A program made the translations under genes and the position numbers. Below the pieces are notes generated by a model. That model saw only the letters and a program-made list of their open reading frames with translations, was not told where the DNA came from and did not search any database. A stretch of DNA of 64,000 nucleotides from Bradyrhizobium prioriisuperbiae (lineage in GTDB: Bacteria; Pseudomonadota; Alphaproteobacteria; Rhizobiales; Xanthobacteraceae): NCBI RefSeq assembly GCF_032397745.1, contig NZ_CP135921.1:8358501-8422500 (forward strand), written 5' to 3'. Numbering within the stretch: the first letter of the stretch is position 1; every line of letters begins with the position of its first letter. Of the stretch, positions 13,992-22,002 are shown one piece after another.

Positions 13992-14482
13992 GCAGATCTG
14001 GATATAGCTATGATCACGATGACGAGAACGGCGCGCTTGCTATGTATCGCGGCATGGTTGCGAGCGCCACACGCGGGAAGCGTGGGCAGGCTCTGCTCAA
14101 AGACATCCTGATTGCCATGAACGGGATGCCGATAAAGCAATTGGTCGCAGATGATTTAGAGCGCGCGAACGGCTCTGTGTGCGCGATCGGGGCGGCTGGT
14201 CGACTCCGAGGTGTTGATATGTCGATCCTTGATCCGGAGGACGCGGAATCCGTCGCGGGAAAATTCAACGTCGCTGACTGCCTCGCTCGTGAGATCGTTT
14301 ACATGAACGACGAATTTGGCTTCTCGGGCGAATACGAGTTTGTTGAGGGCGTCAATTATTGGGGCCAGCGCGGACCATACAGAAGGATGCGCAAGGAAAC
14401 GCCAGAAGAACGCTTCAGCCGCATGCGGAAATGGGTGCGATCGCAAATCAAGGACCCATTGTTCGACGTGATCTGGTGCTGA
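13988..14482 (+). CDS. Conserved phage protein, paralogue B of the MSRSGYS family
   Basis: A 164-residue homologue of the 10,567-11,022 protein, sharing MSRSGYSYDHDDENGALAMY, RGKRGQALLKDIL, VCAIGAAGRLRGVDM, LDPEDAESVAGKF and AREIVYMNDE. An aromatic, Arg-rich insert near residues 120-140 (GVNYWGQRGPYRRMRKE) is missing from the other copy. Both sit in the same operon, suggesting duplication or acquisition from two phages followed by divergence. Confidence 0.7.
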   Translation: MSRSGYSYDHDDENGALAMYRGMVASATRGKRGQALLKDILIAMNGMPIKQLVADDLERANGSVCAIGAAGRLRGVDMSILDPEDAESVAGKFNVADCLAREIVYMNDEFGFSGEYEFVEGVNYWGQRGPYRRMRKETPEERFSRMRKWVRSQIKDPLFDVIWC

Positions 14483-14483
14483 C

Positions 14484-15200
14484 ATGACCCCCATCACACA
14501 GCAAGCCGTAGAGGCGGCGGCAAAGCAGTTGGTGCGTTTTGCTCCAATGTATCAGAAGAAAAACGGAGAGCCCGGCAATTCGGCAATGATCGTTGCGAGA
14601 GGCATACTCACCGTAGCGCTTGCTGTAGATGACGCGACATCACACGGGTGGTTGCCGATCGAGAGCGCGCCGAAGGATGGGACACACATCCTAGCCTATC
14701 GGCGTCCGATTGGCATTCGCGTGACGAACATGACGAACCCGCCAACGGTCGTTCATTGGTTCGATGATCCAGACGAGCCGGGATTCTACACCAGTGTGAA
14801 TGAGATCGCGCCCGAGCACCCATTTCGGCCCACCTACTGGCAACCGCTCCCCTCCCCACCACTCAAGCCTGAGGCGAGTAGAGGGATGGCACCTGTCCGC
14901 ATTCAACGCAAGCGCTCCAAAGGATGGCGCAAGCCCGCCGACGCCGCTATCGTCGATCGAACAACGAATTGGGGAAACCCATATTCAGAGCGCGACCGAG
15001 GCGGCTGTGACCCGAAGATACTGGTCGAGCTTTACCGCGACTGGATCACGAAAAGCGACGACCCACACGCCGCCAGAATGCGCGCCCGACTAGACGAATT
15101 GCGTGGCAAGCGGCTGGTCTGCTGGTGTGCTCTCGACCAACCTTGCCACGCCGACGTCTTGCTCGAACTGGCCAACGCCCCCAGGGAGGGCACGGTGTGA
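14484..15200 (+). CDS. DUF551-DUF4326 fusion phage protein
   Basis: A 238-residue protein with two known phage modules. Residues about 50-130 are DUF551 (GWLPIESAPKDGTHILAY ... VVHWFDD ... YWQPLP). Residues about 140-235 are DUF4326 (IQRKRSKGWRKPADAAIVDR, TTNWGNPY, LRGKRLVCWCALDQPCHADV). Each is common as a separate small phage gene of unknown activity. The conserved CWC...PCHAD suggests metal or nucleotide binding. Fusion implies they act together. One base separates it from the previous gene. Confidence 0.72.
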   Translation: MTPITQQAVEAAAKQLVRFAPMYQKKNGEPGNSAMIVARGILTVALAVDDATSHGWLPIESAPKDGTHILAYRRPIGIRVTNMTNPPTVVHWFDDPDEPGFYTSVNEIAPEHPFRPTYWQPLPSPPLKPEASRGMAPVRIQRKRSKGWRKPADAAIVDRTTNWGNPYSERDRGGCDPKILVELYRDWITKSDDPHAARMRARLDELRGKRLVCWCALDQPCHADVLLELANAPREGTV

Positions 15201-15526
15201 GAGAAGACCAGCCCATCAGCCTGGAAGACGCTTGCCGTGTCTATTTCGGCGGCCGGATCAAGGTTGCGACATTGCGGGCTGAACATGCCCGCGGCAGGCT
15301 TGAGATCTCCAAGATTGGTCGGGCATACTTTACGACCATCGAAAAGCTGAAGGACATGGAAGCCAAATGCCTCGTAGATCCGCCGGGCCGCGCCTCTGGT
15401 TTGATAAAAAGCGCGGGACATGGACGATCATCGACGGACGCGGGCGACGCCGCACAGGCTTCCGCGCTGAAGAGATTGGAGCAGCGCAAAAGGCTCTTGG
15501 GGATTACATCGCGTCGCAGCACGTAA
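15197..15526 (+). CDS. Excisionase-like HTH protein overlapping the integrase
   Basis: A 109-residue protein from a GTG that overlaps the previous stop (GTGA). Residues 5-55 (QPISLEDACRVYFGGRIKVA, RAEHARGRLEISKIGRAYFT) resemble AlpA/Xis-like winged helices that precede integrases in Rhizobiales islands. The last 53 codons lie inside the integrase gene in another frame, a 160-base overlap. Likely directs excision together with the integrase. Confidence 0.68.
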   Translation: MREDQPISLEDACRVYFGGRIKVATLRAEHARGRLEISKIGRAYFTTIEKLKDMEAKCLVDPPGRASGLIKSAGHGRSSTDAGDAAQASALKRLEQRKRLLGITSRRST

Positions 15527-16368
15527 TCAAGGACAGTGATTGCCCATTCATTTCTGACGTTCTCACGGCCTACGCCGATGAGCATTTGGCTGGGAAGTTA
15601 AGCGAACAGCACGTCCTCTACGATATCAGGAACCTCACCTCATGGTGGGGCGCCAAGCCGGTATCGGACATTACGGCGGCAAACTGCCGGGCCTATGTGA
15701 AGCATCGGAAAGCAAAGACCTGCGCGAGACGCGAGTTGGCATTCTTGAACGCCGCAGTGAAGCACTGGCACAAGGAGCACGGCCCCCTGAAGGTCGTTCC
15801 GATTGCAACGCTGCCGCCAGCCCCGGCCCCGCGATCGCACTGGATGACCAGGCAGCAGGCCGCCGCGTTCCTATGGCAGGCACGCAAGGCGCCCTATCTG
15901 GCGCGGTTCTTTATAATCGGATGGTACACAGGGTCGCGGAGATCGGTCATAGCCGGCCTGCGCTGGTCTATGGTGGATTTCAAGACCGGCATCATGCTGC
16001 GGAAGATGCCCGGTGCTCGGCAGGCGGCCAATAAGAAGGCTCCACCGATGCGTATGGGCAAGCGCCTGATGGCGCACCTGAAGCGCTGGAAGCGACTGGA
16101 CGGAAAGAAAGCCGACTACATCGTTACGTTCCGCGGCAAGCCCATACGGCGCCCGGAGAAGAGCTGGGAGCGGGCTCGCAGGGACGCGAAGCTACCGATC
16201 TACATCACCCCACACATTCTAAGGCACACCAGAGCGACGAACATGATGCAGCAGCGCAAGGATCCATGGGAGTCGGCAAAGGCCCTAGGTATGTCCCTGG
16301 ACATGCTGACGAAGGTCTACGGACATCATCACCCGGACTGGCAAAAAGATGTGTCCGAAACACGTTGA
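15367..16368 (+). CDS. Prophage tyrosine integrase
   Basis: A 333-residue tyrosine recombinase. The N-terminal 150 residues are the arm-binding and core-binding region. The catalytic domain follows with the first Arg in WYTGSRRSVIAGLRW, the lysine in the beta-hairpin region (KMPGARQAANKK), H-x-x-R as HILRHTRATNM, and the nucleophile Tyr in KVYGHHHPDW close to the C-terminus. It cuts and joins phage and host att sites. Unusually it is the last gene of the long rightward early operon, with no promoter of its own visible, so its expression should follow induction. It overlaps the excisionase gene by 160 bases. Confidence 0.88.
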   Translation: MPRRSAGPRLWFDKKRGTWTIIDGRGRRRTGFRAEEIGAAQKALGDYIASQHVIKDSDCPFISDVLTAYADEHLAGKLSEQHVLYDIRNLTSWWGAKPVSDITAANCRAYVKHRKAKTCARRELAFLNAAVKHWHKEHGPLKVVPIATLPPAPAPRSHWMTRQQAAAFLWQARKAPYLARFFIIGWYTGSRRSVIAGLRWSMVDFKTGIMLRKMPGARQAANKKAPPMRMGKRLMAHLKRWKRLDGKKADYIVTFRGKPIRRPEKSWERARRDAKLPIYITPHILRHTRATNMMQQRKDPWESAKALGMSLDMLTKVYGHHHPDWQKDVSETR

Positions 16369-16529
16369 GTTACCGTAGGATTACCCAAAGCACAAAAAAA
16401 TGCTATATAATACGGTGAAATCTAGCATGCGACTTGGATGTTGGATTTCAATCGCATGCGGCAACGATAAAGCAGCCGACCGGCGGGACAAAGCCGTTTC
16501 TGGAGTGTGATCCGGCGCGATAGACCGCG
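16369..16529. other. Prophage-host junction, gene-free, with 8-bp inverted repeat
   Basis: Between the integrase and the first host gene lies AT-richer DNA containing an inverted repeat GCATGCGA (16,425-16,432) / TCGCATGC (16,452-16,459). It probably contains the right attachment site. No tRNA or tmRNA end can be recognised here, so the integration target is not a tRNA on this side. Confidence 0.5.
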
Positions 16530-17279
16530 TTAGTCGATCGCCCGGCCGGTGACGACGCCGAGTTCGCGCACCACCCGATCCGAGATCTGGCCGGTGACCG
16601 GAAGTTTGCGCTCGCGCTCGAACTTCTGGATCGCCGCCTGCGTGTCGGTTCCGGCAACGCCGGTCGGCTTCAACTGGCCGTAACCGAAATCGGTCAGCGC
16701 CCGCTGCACGGATGCGATCCGGCGCGTGGACACGATCAGGTCACCGACCGGATCATTGCGCGTGGAAGCCGGGATCGAAGCCGGCGGACGCATCACACCG
16801 GACGCGCCATGCGCCGGCACGGCCCTGGTCGCGGGTTCCGCCGCGGCCTTGAGCTCCATAGGCCGCGCTTCCGCCTCGACAGGACGCGGCCGGGGCAACG
16901 GACTTGCGAGCGAACTCGGCGGCTGACTGGGCGCGACCATCGGCGACGGACTTGACGAGGAACTTGCCGATGCACTGGGCGGCGAAGCGGGCAGCGCGCT
17001 CAGCGGCGTGGGCTTCGGCATCGATGCCGGCGCAACCGCCGGAAACGGCATGTTGAACATCGGTGCCGGATGCCGGCCGGCCTGCATGAACATGGCATTG
17101 CCGACAATCGCAATCACCGCGGCCAGCGCAACGCCGCCGGCCAGCGTGTCCTTCGGACTGTGCAGCAGGACACGCATCACCAGATTGCGCTCGACGTCGA
17201 CATCGACCACCTCGGCCGGCTTGGACCGGCCACGGCGGCGGGGCGGCTCATCATCGTCGATTACAATAGCTTTAGGCAC
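16530..17279 (-). CDS. Membrane-anchored peptidoglycan-binding (PGBD) protein
   Basis: A 249-residue protein: a basic cytoplasmic N-terminus (DEPPRRRGRSK), one membrane helix (TLAGGVALAAVIAIVGNAMF), a long Pro/Ser/Ala periplasmic linker (about 75-170) and a C-terminal PGBD repeat (RIASVQRALTDFGYGQ ... DTQAAIQKFERERKLPVTGQ). It should tether to the cell wall. It overlaps the histidine-kinase gene by eight bases and is co-transcribed with it, so it may be a wall-sensing partner. It is the first host gene next to the prophage and its 3' end is intact. Confidence 0.82.
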   Translation of the reverse strand: MPKAIVIDDDEPPRRRGRSKPAEVVDVDVERNLVMRVLLHSPKDTLAGGVALAAVIAIVGNAMFMQAGRHPAPMFNMPFPAVAPASMPKPTPLSALPASPPSASASSSSSPSPMVAPSQPPSSLASPLPRPRPVEAEARPMELKAAAEPATRAVPAHGASGVMRPPASIPASTRNDPVGDLIVSTRRIASVQRALTDFGYGQLKPTGVAGTDTQAAIQKFERERKLPVTGQISDRVVRELGVVTGRAID

Positions 17280-19131
17280 GCTTCTTCACCTGGATATCTT
17301 GATGGTCGGTGCGAGGCGCCGGTGTCAGCGCCGTCACATTGGATGATTTGTGCGGAGTCGGCGTTGCGATCAGCGGCAGCAGAACGGTGACCGTCGTGCC
17401 CTCGTCGATCCGGCTCGCCACTTTCATCTCGCCACCGTGCAATGCCACGAGGCTTTTGACAATCGATAATCCGAGACCGGTGCCCTCATGGCGACGCTGA
17501 TAGGTCGTGCCGGCCTGGAAGAACGGATCGCCGATGCGCTTGAGATCATCACTGCCGATACCGACGCCGGTATCGGCCACCGACAGTATCAGGCGCGCCC
17601 CTTCGACCCGCGACGATACCGTCACCGAACCGCCACGCTCTGTGAACTTGATGGCATTCGACACCAGGTTCAGCATGATCTGCTTGAATGCACGCACATC
17701 GCCGGTGATCTCCGGCAGGTCGTCCGGCACCCTGGTCCGCAGATCGAGGCCATTCTCCCGCGCTTTCAGCGCCATCAGATTGCAGCAGCTCAGGATGGCT
17801 TCGCGCGGCATGAACGGGTGCAGCAGGATTTCGAAGTTGCCGGCCTCCATCTTCGAGATGTCGAGGATGCCATTGACCACCGAAAGCAGATGCTGACCGG
17901 ATTCATTGATCAGGCCGGCATATTCCTTGCGTCGCTCCGCCGTGATCATCAGGTCATTTTCGCGGACGATCATCTCCGAAAAGCCGATGATCGCATTGAG
18001 CGGAGTCCGCAACTCGTGGCTCATGGTGGCGAGGAAACGGCTCTTGGCGGCATCCGCCCGCTCCGCCTCGATACGCGCCGCCTGCAGCGCCTGCTCCTGA
18101 AGCTTCCGCTCGGTGACGTCCCGCATCACGGCGACGACCTCGGCCTCCTGGTCGGACGCGTCCGCCCGTGAGCGCTCCAGCGGACGACAGCGCATTTCAA
18201 CCCAGATCCAGACAAAATCAGCCCCGCTTTGTTCGCCGGTTCGTGGCGCATCGCGGCGGATTCGAAACTCGACACTGGCGGCTTCGCCGCCGCGGGCCGC
18301 TTCCGACAGTGCGGTCAGATAGGCCGGACGATCGGCGACATGGACACGATCGAACAAGCCGTGGCCGGCCAATCGCGCCAACGGCACGCCCAGCAACGTT
18401 TCAGCGGCCGGGGAAATGAACTGCACCGCGCCGTTGCGCCGATGCCGGGAGATGACGTCGCTCATATTGAGTGCAAGCAGCCGGAAGCGCTCTTCTTCGA
18501 CCATCAACAGCTTGCTGCTGGTCCGCGCCAGTGATTCCGCGCCAAAGGCCAACACCGCGGCGAACAACGTCGCCGACGCGATGCCGATGGCTTCAAACGC
18601 CATGCTGTTCTGCGGTTGAACCTTCGAGGGCGGCAGAACATGAAGCACGTCCATCAACACCAATGCGGCCGCACAGCCCAGCGCAAGCATCACCGCAAAC
18701 CCAACCGCGCGGCGTGACGCCGACAGGCCAGCTTCGAGTGGAACCGCCACCAGCCAGATCGCCGCGAAAGATGCGATGCCGCCGGTGTGAATCGACACCG
18801 CCATGACCATGGTCGCGAGCGCCGCCGACGACAGCATATGCGCGCTCTCATAGCGCCCGGTGCGCGAAAGGTAATAGGCGACGAGAATCGGCGCGATCAG
18901 CCAGGCATAAACAGCGACTTCGATTCCGGCAGGCGCGCCGCGAAACGCCAGATAGATCGGCAGCGACGCCAGCGCCGCGAGGCTGCCCAGCAGACGCGGC
19001 GCGATAAACGCACGATGCCGCGCGCTCGTCATTGCGTTATAACGCGCAGACGGGTGCAGCAAGGCATCCAGGTGTTCGCGAACTCTGCTCAGAACAATCA
19101 CGTTAGTCTCGCGCTTTGGCGTGCTCGTCAT
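17272..19131 (-). CDS. Membrane PAS-domain sensor histidine kinase (PleC/DivJ-type)
   Basis: A 619-residue kinase. Residues about 45-200 carry five or six membrane helices. A PAS domain covers about 215-340 (LLALNMSDVISRHRRNG ... VVAVMRDVTERK). The HisKA phospho-acceptor box is FLATMSHELRTPLNAIIGF (His near 370), and HATPase_c motifs follow: N-box NLVSNAIKF, G1 DTGVGIG, G2 GTGLGL. The H-box form is that of the PleC/DivJ group, which controls cell-cycle and surface-growth switches in Alphaproteobacteria. No response regulator lies beside it. The PGBD protein gene downstream is translationally coupled. Confidence 0.88.
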   Translation of the reverse strand: MTSTPKRETNVIVLSRVREHLDALLHPSARYNAMTSARHRAFIAPRLLGSLAALASLPIYLAFRGAPAGIEVAVYAWLIAPILVAYYLSRTGRYESAHMLSSAALATMVMAVSIHTGGIASFAAIWLVAVPLEAGLSASRRAVGFAVMLALGCAAALVLMDVLHVLPPSKVQPQNSMAFEAIGIASATLFAAVLAFGAESLARTSSKLLMVEEERFRLLALNMSDVISRHRRNGAVQFISPAAETLLGVPLARLAGHGLFDRVHVADRPAYLTALSEAARGGEAASVEFRIRRDAPRTGEQSGADFVWIWVEMRCRPLERSRADASDQEAEVVAVMRDVTERKLQEQALQAARIEAERADAAKSRFLATMSHELRTPLNAIIGFSEMIVRENDLMITAERRKEYAGLINESGQHLLSVVNGILDISKMEAGNFEILLHPFMPREAILSCCNLMALKARENGLDLRTRVPDDLPEITGDVRAFKQIMLNLVSNAIKFTERGGSVTVSSRVEGARLILSVADTGVGIGSDDLKRIGDPFFQAGTTYQRRHEGTGLGLSIVKSLVALHGGEMKVASRIDEGTTVTVLLPLIATPTPHKSSNVTALTPAPRTDHQDIQVKKRA

Positions 19132-19587
19132 ATAAAGACGCGCCAGAACGCCCCCAATTTTTCGTTGCCGGATCGTGTCAGAGCGAACTTAAGCGAACGC
19201 TAAAACCCACCCGTGACCGCGGCCCGGCCTGGTGGCAATCACCCATTCGGCGCCCGGAAACGGCGTATTCAGGCGGAATGGTGAACGCAAAGTTTCCGTT
19301 TGCCGCCTGATATGGTTTCGAAAGAGTGCATATTCGAAGCAGCCAGACGATCGCCGCCAACGCAGACCACTTGGCGCATCGCGCATAATGCCGACAAATT
19401 GCGATTATTTTTTCCGGAAATTGTCCCGCGCCGGTCAATCGAAAATTTACGGCAAACCAAATCATTCAAATTTTCTGCAATTTGAGCGGATCGTTCAAAC
19501 GGGGGATTTATCGGCGCCTGCTACTGCTGCTCGGGAAGATTGCGAGATCAAATCGCAACGGGGTGAAACAGTACGACGGGTGGCGAG
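19132..19587. other. Intergenic region, 456 bp, no gene supported
   Basis: The stretch lies between the divergent kinase and DUF5330-like genes and should hold both promoters. A short inverted repeat CAAATT (19,467-19,472) / AATTTG (19,479-19,484) sits in an AT-rich patch about 110 bases before the downstream gene, possibly a binding site for an AT-preferring regulator. The 168-codon frame across it has no start signal or family match. Confidence 0.5.
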
Positions 19588-19986
19588 ATGTTTTTTCTGC
19601 TTCGCATGGCATTCTGGCTCGGGCTTGTGCTCGTGCTGCTGCCGACAGACAAGTCGCAGGACATGGACAAGGCTGCGACTCCGCAGGTTGGGGCCGCGGA
19701 TGCGATCTCTGCGGCGACCGCCGCGGTATCCGACATGACTCAATTTTGCACCCGGCAGCCCGGCGCCTGTGCGGTCGGCGGCCAGGCAGCCACCGTGATC
19801 GGACATCGGGCACAGGCGGGCGCCAAAAAGCTCTACAACATGATCACCGACAAGCGGCCACCCGATCACACCGGATCGGTCGGGTCGGTCGAGAGCCTTC
19901 GCGCCGCGAGCGGTGATACGCTGACGGCCGAGGACCTGCAGGTGGAGTGGCGCGCGCCCAACACCTCGTCCCAGCGGCGAGGCTGA
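19588..19986 (+). CDS. DUF5330-like exported/membrane protein
   Basis: A 132-residue protein opening MFFLLRMAFWLGLVLVLLP, a signal anchor typical of the DUF5330 family of Rhizobiales. A polar domain with two cysteines follows (FCTRQPGACAVG), then VIGHRAQAGAKKLYNMI. Probably periplasmic, tethered at the inner membrane. Function unknown. Confidence 0.72.
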   Translation: MFFLLRMAFWLGLVLVLLPTDKSQDMDKAATPQVGAADAISAATAAVSDMTQFCTRQPGACAVGGQAATVIGHRAQAGAKKLYNMITDKRPPDHTGSVGSVESLRAASGDTLTAEDLQVEWRAPNTSSQRRG

Positions 19987-20028
19987 GCCCAACTCCAGCC
20001 CACGCCGTCATGACTCCAGGGAACCTCG

Positions 20029-20063
20029 AGGCCGCCGATACGGCCCGGTACGGCCTGTTTTTT
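20029..20063 (+). terminator. Rho-independent terminator
   Basis: AGGCCG (20,029-20,034) pairs with CGGCCT (20,051-20,056), followed directly by GTTTTTT. It ends the DUF5330-like transcript ahead of sufE. Confidence 0.6.
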
Positions 20064-20143
20064 CAGGATCGGCTACCCCGGTTATCGCTTTCGGTGCCCC
20101 GCGATCTCATATAAAGCCTCGGGCGACTGAGATGCGGGATGCG

Positions 20144-20569
20144 ATGACGATCGACGAGATCAAGGACAATTTTGCACTGCTGGATGAGTGGGATGACCGC
20201 TACCGGTACGTGATCGAGCTCGGGCGCATGCTGGCACCCATGAGCGAGGCCGACCACTCCGCCGAGAACAAAGTGCAGGGCTGCGCCAGCCAAGTCTGGC
20301 TGGCACGAACTCTGACGCACGACGGCGGAGGTGCCCAGATCCTGCACTATGTCGGCGACAGCGATGCCCATATCGTGCGCGGACTGATCGCCATTCTGCT
20401 GGCGCTGTACTCCGACAAACCGCCGCAGACAATTCTCGAGACCGACGCGGTGGCCCTGTTCGAGGAGCTCGGGCTCGGCGAACACCTGACGCCGCAACGC
20501 TCGAACGGCTTTCGCGCCATGGTCGACCGCATCCGCCGTGATGCGCGCGAGACCCTCGCCGCCGCGTAG
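20144..20569 (+). CDS. sufE: SufE sulfur-acceptor protein
   Basis: A 141-residue SufE. It begins MTIDEIKDNFALLDEWDDRY and has the active-site cysteine in KVQGCASQVW near residue 48, close to Cys51 of E. coli SufE. It takes persulfide sulfur from the desulfurase SufS and passes it to the SufBCD scaffold for Fe-S assembly. Here it stands alone, away from a suf operon, as is usual in this group. The ATG at 20,144 fits family N-termini better than 20,132. It ends nine bases from the convergent mucR gene. Confidence 0.9.
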   Translation: MTIDEIKDNFALLDEWDDRYRYVIELGRMLAPMSEADHSAENKVQGCASQVWLARTLTHDGGGAQILHYVGDSDAHIVRGLIAILLALYSDKPPQTILETDAVALFEELGLGEHLTPQRSNGFRAMVDRIRRDARETLAAA

Positions 20570-20578
20570 GCCGCTGTC

Positions 20579-20992
20579 CTATCGCCGCCGCCGTCGCTGC
20601 TGGCCGAGGCCCATCTTCTTTGCCAGTTGCGAGCGGGCCACCGCATAGTTCGGTGCGACCATCGGATAATCCGGCGGCAGCCCCCATTTTTCCCGGTACT
20701 GCTCCGGGGTCATATTGTACTGTGTCCGCAGGTGCCGCTTCAGCGACTTGAATTTCTTGCCGTCCTCGAGGCACACCAGATAGTCCGACGTCATCGATTT
20801 CTTGACGGAAACGGCGGGTTTGGCCGGCTCGGCCACCGCTTCGCCCTGCCCGGACGCCACCCGTACCAGCGCGCCATGCACCTGGCTGATCAGGCCGGGC
20901 AGCTCCGACGCCTGCGTGACATTGTTGCCGACAAAGGCCGACACGATCGTGGCCGTCAGCTCGATGAGGTTTTTTCCCGCGGCGTCGCTCAT
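20579..20992 (-). CDS. mucR: MucR/Ros-family transcriptional regulator with altered zinc site
   Basis: A 137-residue MucR protein: an N-terminal helical oligomerisation part ([20 protein letters not shown]) and a C-terminal zinc-finger-like DNA-binding domain ([20 protein letters not shown], then [19 protein letters not shown]). MucR proteins silence exopolysaccharide, motility and virulence genes at AT-rich sites and repress themselves. The finger has Cys, Asp and the first His, but the position usually held by the last His reads Gln (HLRTQY). Zinc may be bound weakly or not at all, as in some zinc-independent Mesorhizobium relatives. Its upstream DNA contains an 11-bp inverted repeat. Confidence 0.88.
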   Translation of the reverse strand: MSDAAGKNLIELTATIVSAFVGNNVTQASELPGLISQVHGALVRVASGQGEAVAEPAKPAVSVKKSMTSDYLVCLEDGKKFKSLKRHLRTQYNMTPEQYREKWGLPPDYPMVAPNYAVARSQLAKKMGLGQQRRRRR

Positions 20993-21104
20993 GGCTCGGA
21001 TCTTTCGTGAGAGCCTGGATCCGACGCAATCCGCAAGGTCAACAGGCCGATCAATCCGGTCGAATCTGGAAGCCAGCACCGTTTGACTTGCGGATTATGA
21101 GGCG

Positions 21105-21168
21105 ATTGCTGTGGCTGTGACAAGAACAACGCTGGCGATGGCAGGATTTATTTCGACGCCACAGCAAT
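21105..21168. repeat. 11-bp inverted repeat upstream of mucR
   Basis: ATTGCTGTGGC (21,105-21,115) and its exact reverse complement GCCACAGCAAT (21,158-21,168) flank 42 bases, about 115 bases upstream of the mucR start and just beyond the end of the DUF308-like gene. It may be a mucR operator or the terminator stem of the neighbouring transcript. Confidence 0.5.
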
Positions 21169-21186
21169 TCAACGATCAGTAGCCTG

Positions 21187-22002
21187 CTACGCACCGCGCT
21201 GGTCGAGATGCTGGCGGAGCTCGTCGATGGAGGCAAAGCGGATCATGCCTTCCGGCATCTGCGCCTCGATCGAGCCGTCGGAATAGAGCGAATAGGCCAT
21301 CCCGTCGACCACGCCGGACTTCAGGACCGTGACCGGTGGCGCTTCGGCGGGCCGGCGGAGCGGCGGCGGAGCAGGCCTCACGTCCTCGGTCGCTGCTGGA
21401 TCCGAAGCTCGCGGCGTGCGGCGCAACGGGTCGGAGCGTGTCCGCTCGGCGGCCGGCCAGGCATCCTCGAATGACACCTGCGGTTCCGGCGCCGGCGCCT
21501 CGCTGGCCGGAACCATGTCATCCGGCTGGGCGGCATCGGCCGGCTCCTGAGCCCGATCTCGTTTGGACGACCTGAACAGCAGATTTCTGCGTTTTTTGGC
21601 CGGTTCCGGTTCTGGAACAGATGAGGCGGCGGCGGCTTCCGGTTCAAGCGCTGGCTCCGGGAGGCGTGTACGGTCTCGCCCGCCCGCCTCGTTTTGCCAT
21701 GGCGGCGGGCTTGGCGCTGGAGACGTCACGCCTGACGCCCCAGCAAGTGTGGGGCTTTGGGCGGCAAACGGATCCGGGTCTTCCTGAGGACGGGCCGGTG
21801 CAGCCGCCAGTGCCTGCGAGATGGCTTTGAGTTCCCGCACAACCAGCGCGAGTGCAAACAGCACCAACCCGGTGCAAGCCCCCAGCACGCCGGTAACGAT
21901 CAGGGTGTTGCCGAAGCTGAATTCCTTGACCGGAAAGCCGAATCCGATCGCCAGCAGCCCGACGACAAAGACGACCAATCCGGCAACCAAGAGCCCAATC
22001 AT
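21187..22002 (-). CDS. Two-helix membrane protein with long acidic/proline tail
   Basis: A 271-residue protein. Two membrane helices lie at the N-terminus (LLVAGLVVFVVGLLAIGFGF; TLIVTGVLGACTGLVLFALA). A disordered Pro/Ala/Glu-rich cytoplasmic region covers about 75-215, and a conserved C-terminal patch follows (VLKSGVVDGMAYSLYSDGSI, MIRFASIDELRQHL). The C-terminal module recurs in alphaproteobacterial proteins of unknown role. ATG at 22,002 is chosen at the first membrane helix, with a GGGGAG stretch upstream. A longer frame to 22,134 adds unlikely sequence. Confidence 0.65.
   Translation of the reverse strand: MIGLLVAGLVVFVVGLLAIGFGFPVKEFSFGNTLIVTGVLGACTGLVLFALALVVRELKAISQALAAAPARPQEDPDPFAAQSPTLAGASGVTSPAPSPPPWQNEAGGRDRTRLPEPALEPEAAAASSVPEPEPAKKRRNLLFRSSKRDRAQEPADAAQPDDMVPASEAPAPEPQVSFEDAWPAAERTRSDPLRRTPRASDPAATEDVRPAPPPLRRPAEAPPVTVLKSGVVDGMAYSLYSDGSIEAQMPEGMIRFASIDELRQHLDQRGA

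Larger units (their letters stand above)
1..16460. mobile_element. Prophage, right-hand part (left end outside window)
   Basis: The block has temperate-phage architecture. A CI/S24 repressor lies between two divergent early operons, most neighbouring genes overlap by 1 or 4 bases, many genes encode proteins under 110 residues, and an excisionase and tyrosine integrase mark the right edge. Base composition looks visibly less GC-rich than the host genes from 16.5 kb on. No capsid, tail, terminase or lysis gene is present, so the structural region must lie to the left, beyond the truncated helicase. The right boundary is placed in the gene-free stretch just after the integrase (16,369-16,529), since the first host gene there is intact. 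No tRNA is seen at the junction and no att repeat can be proven without the left end. Confidence 0.9.
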
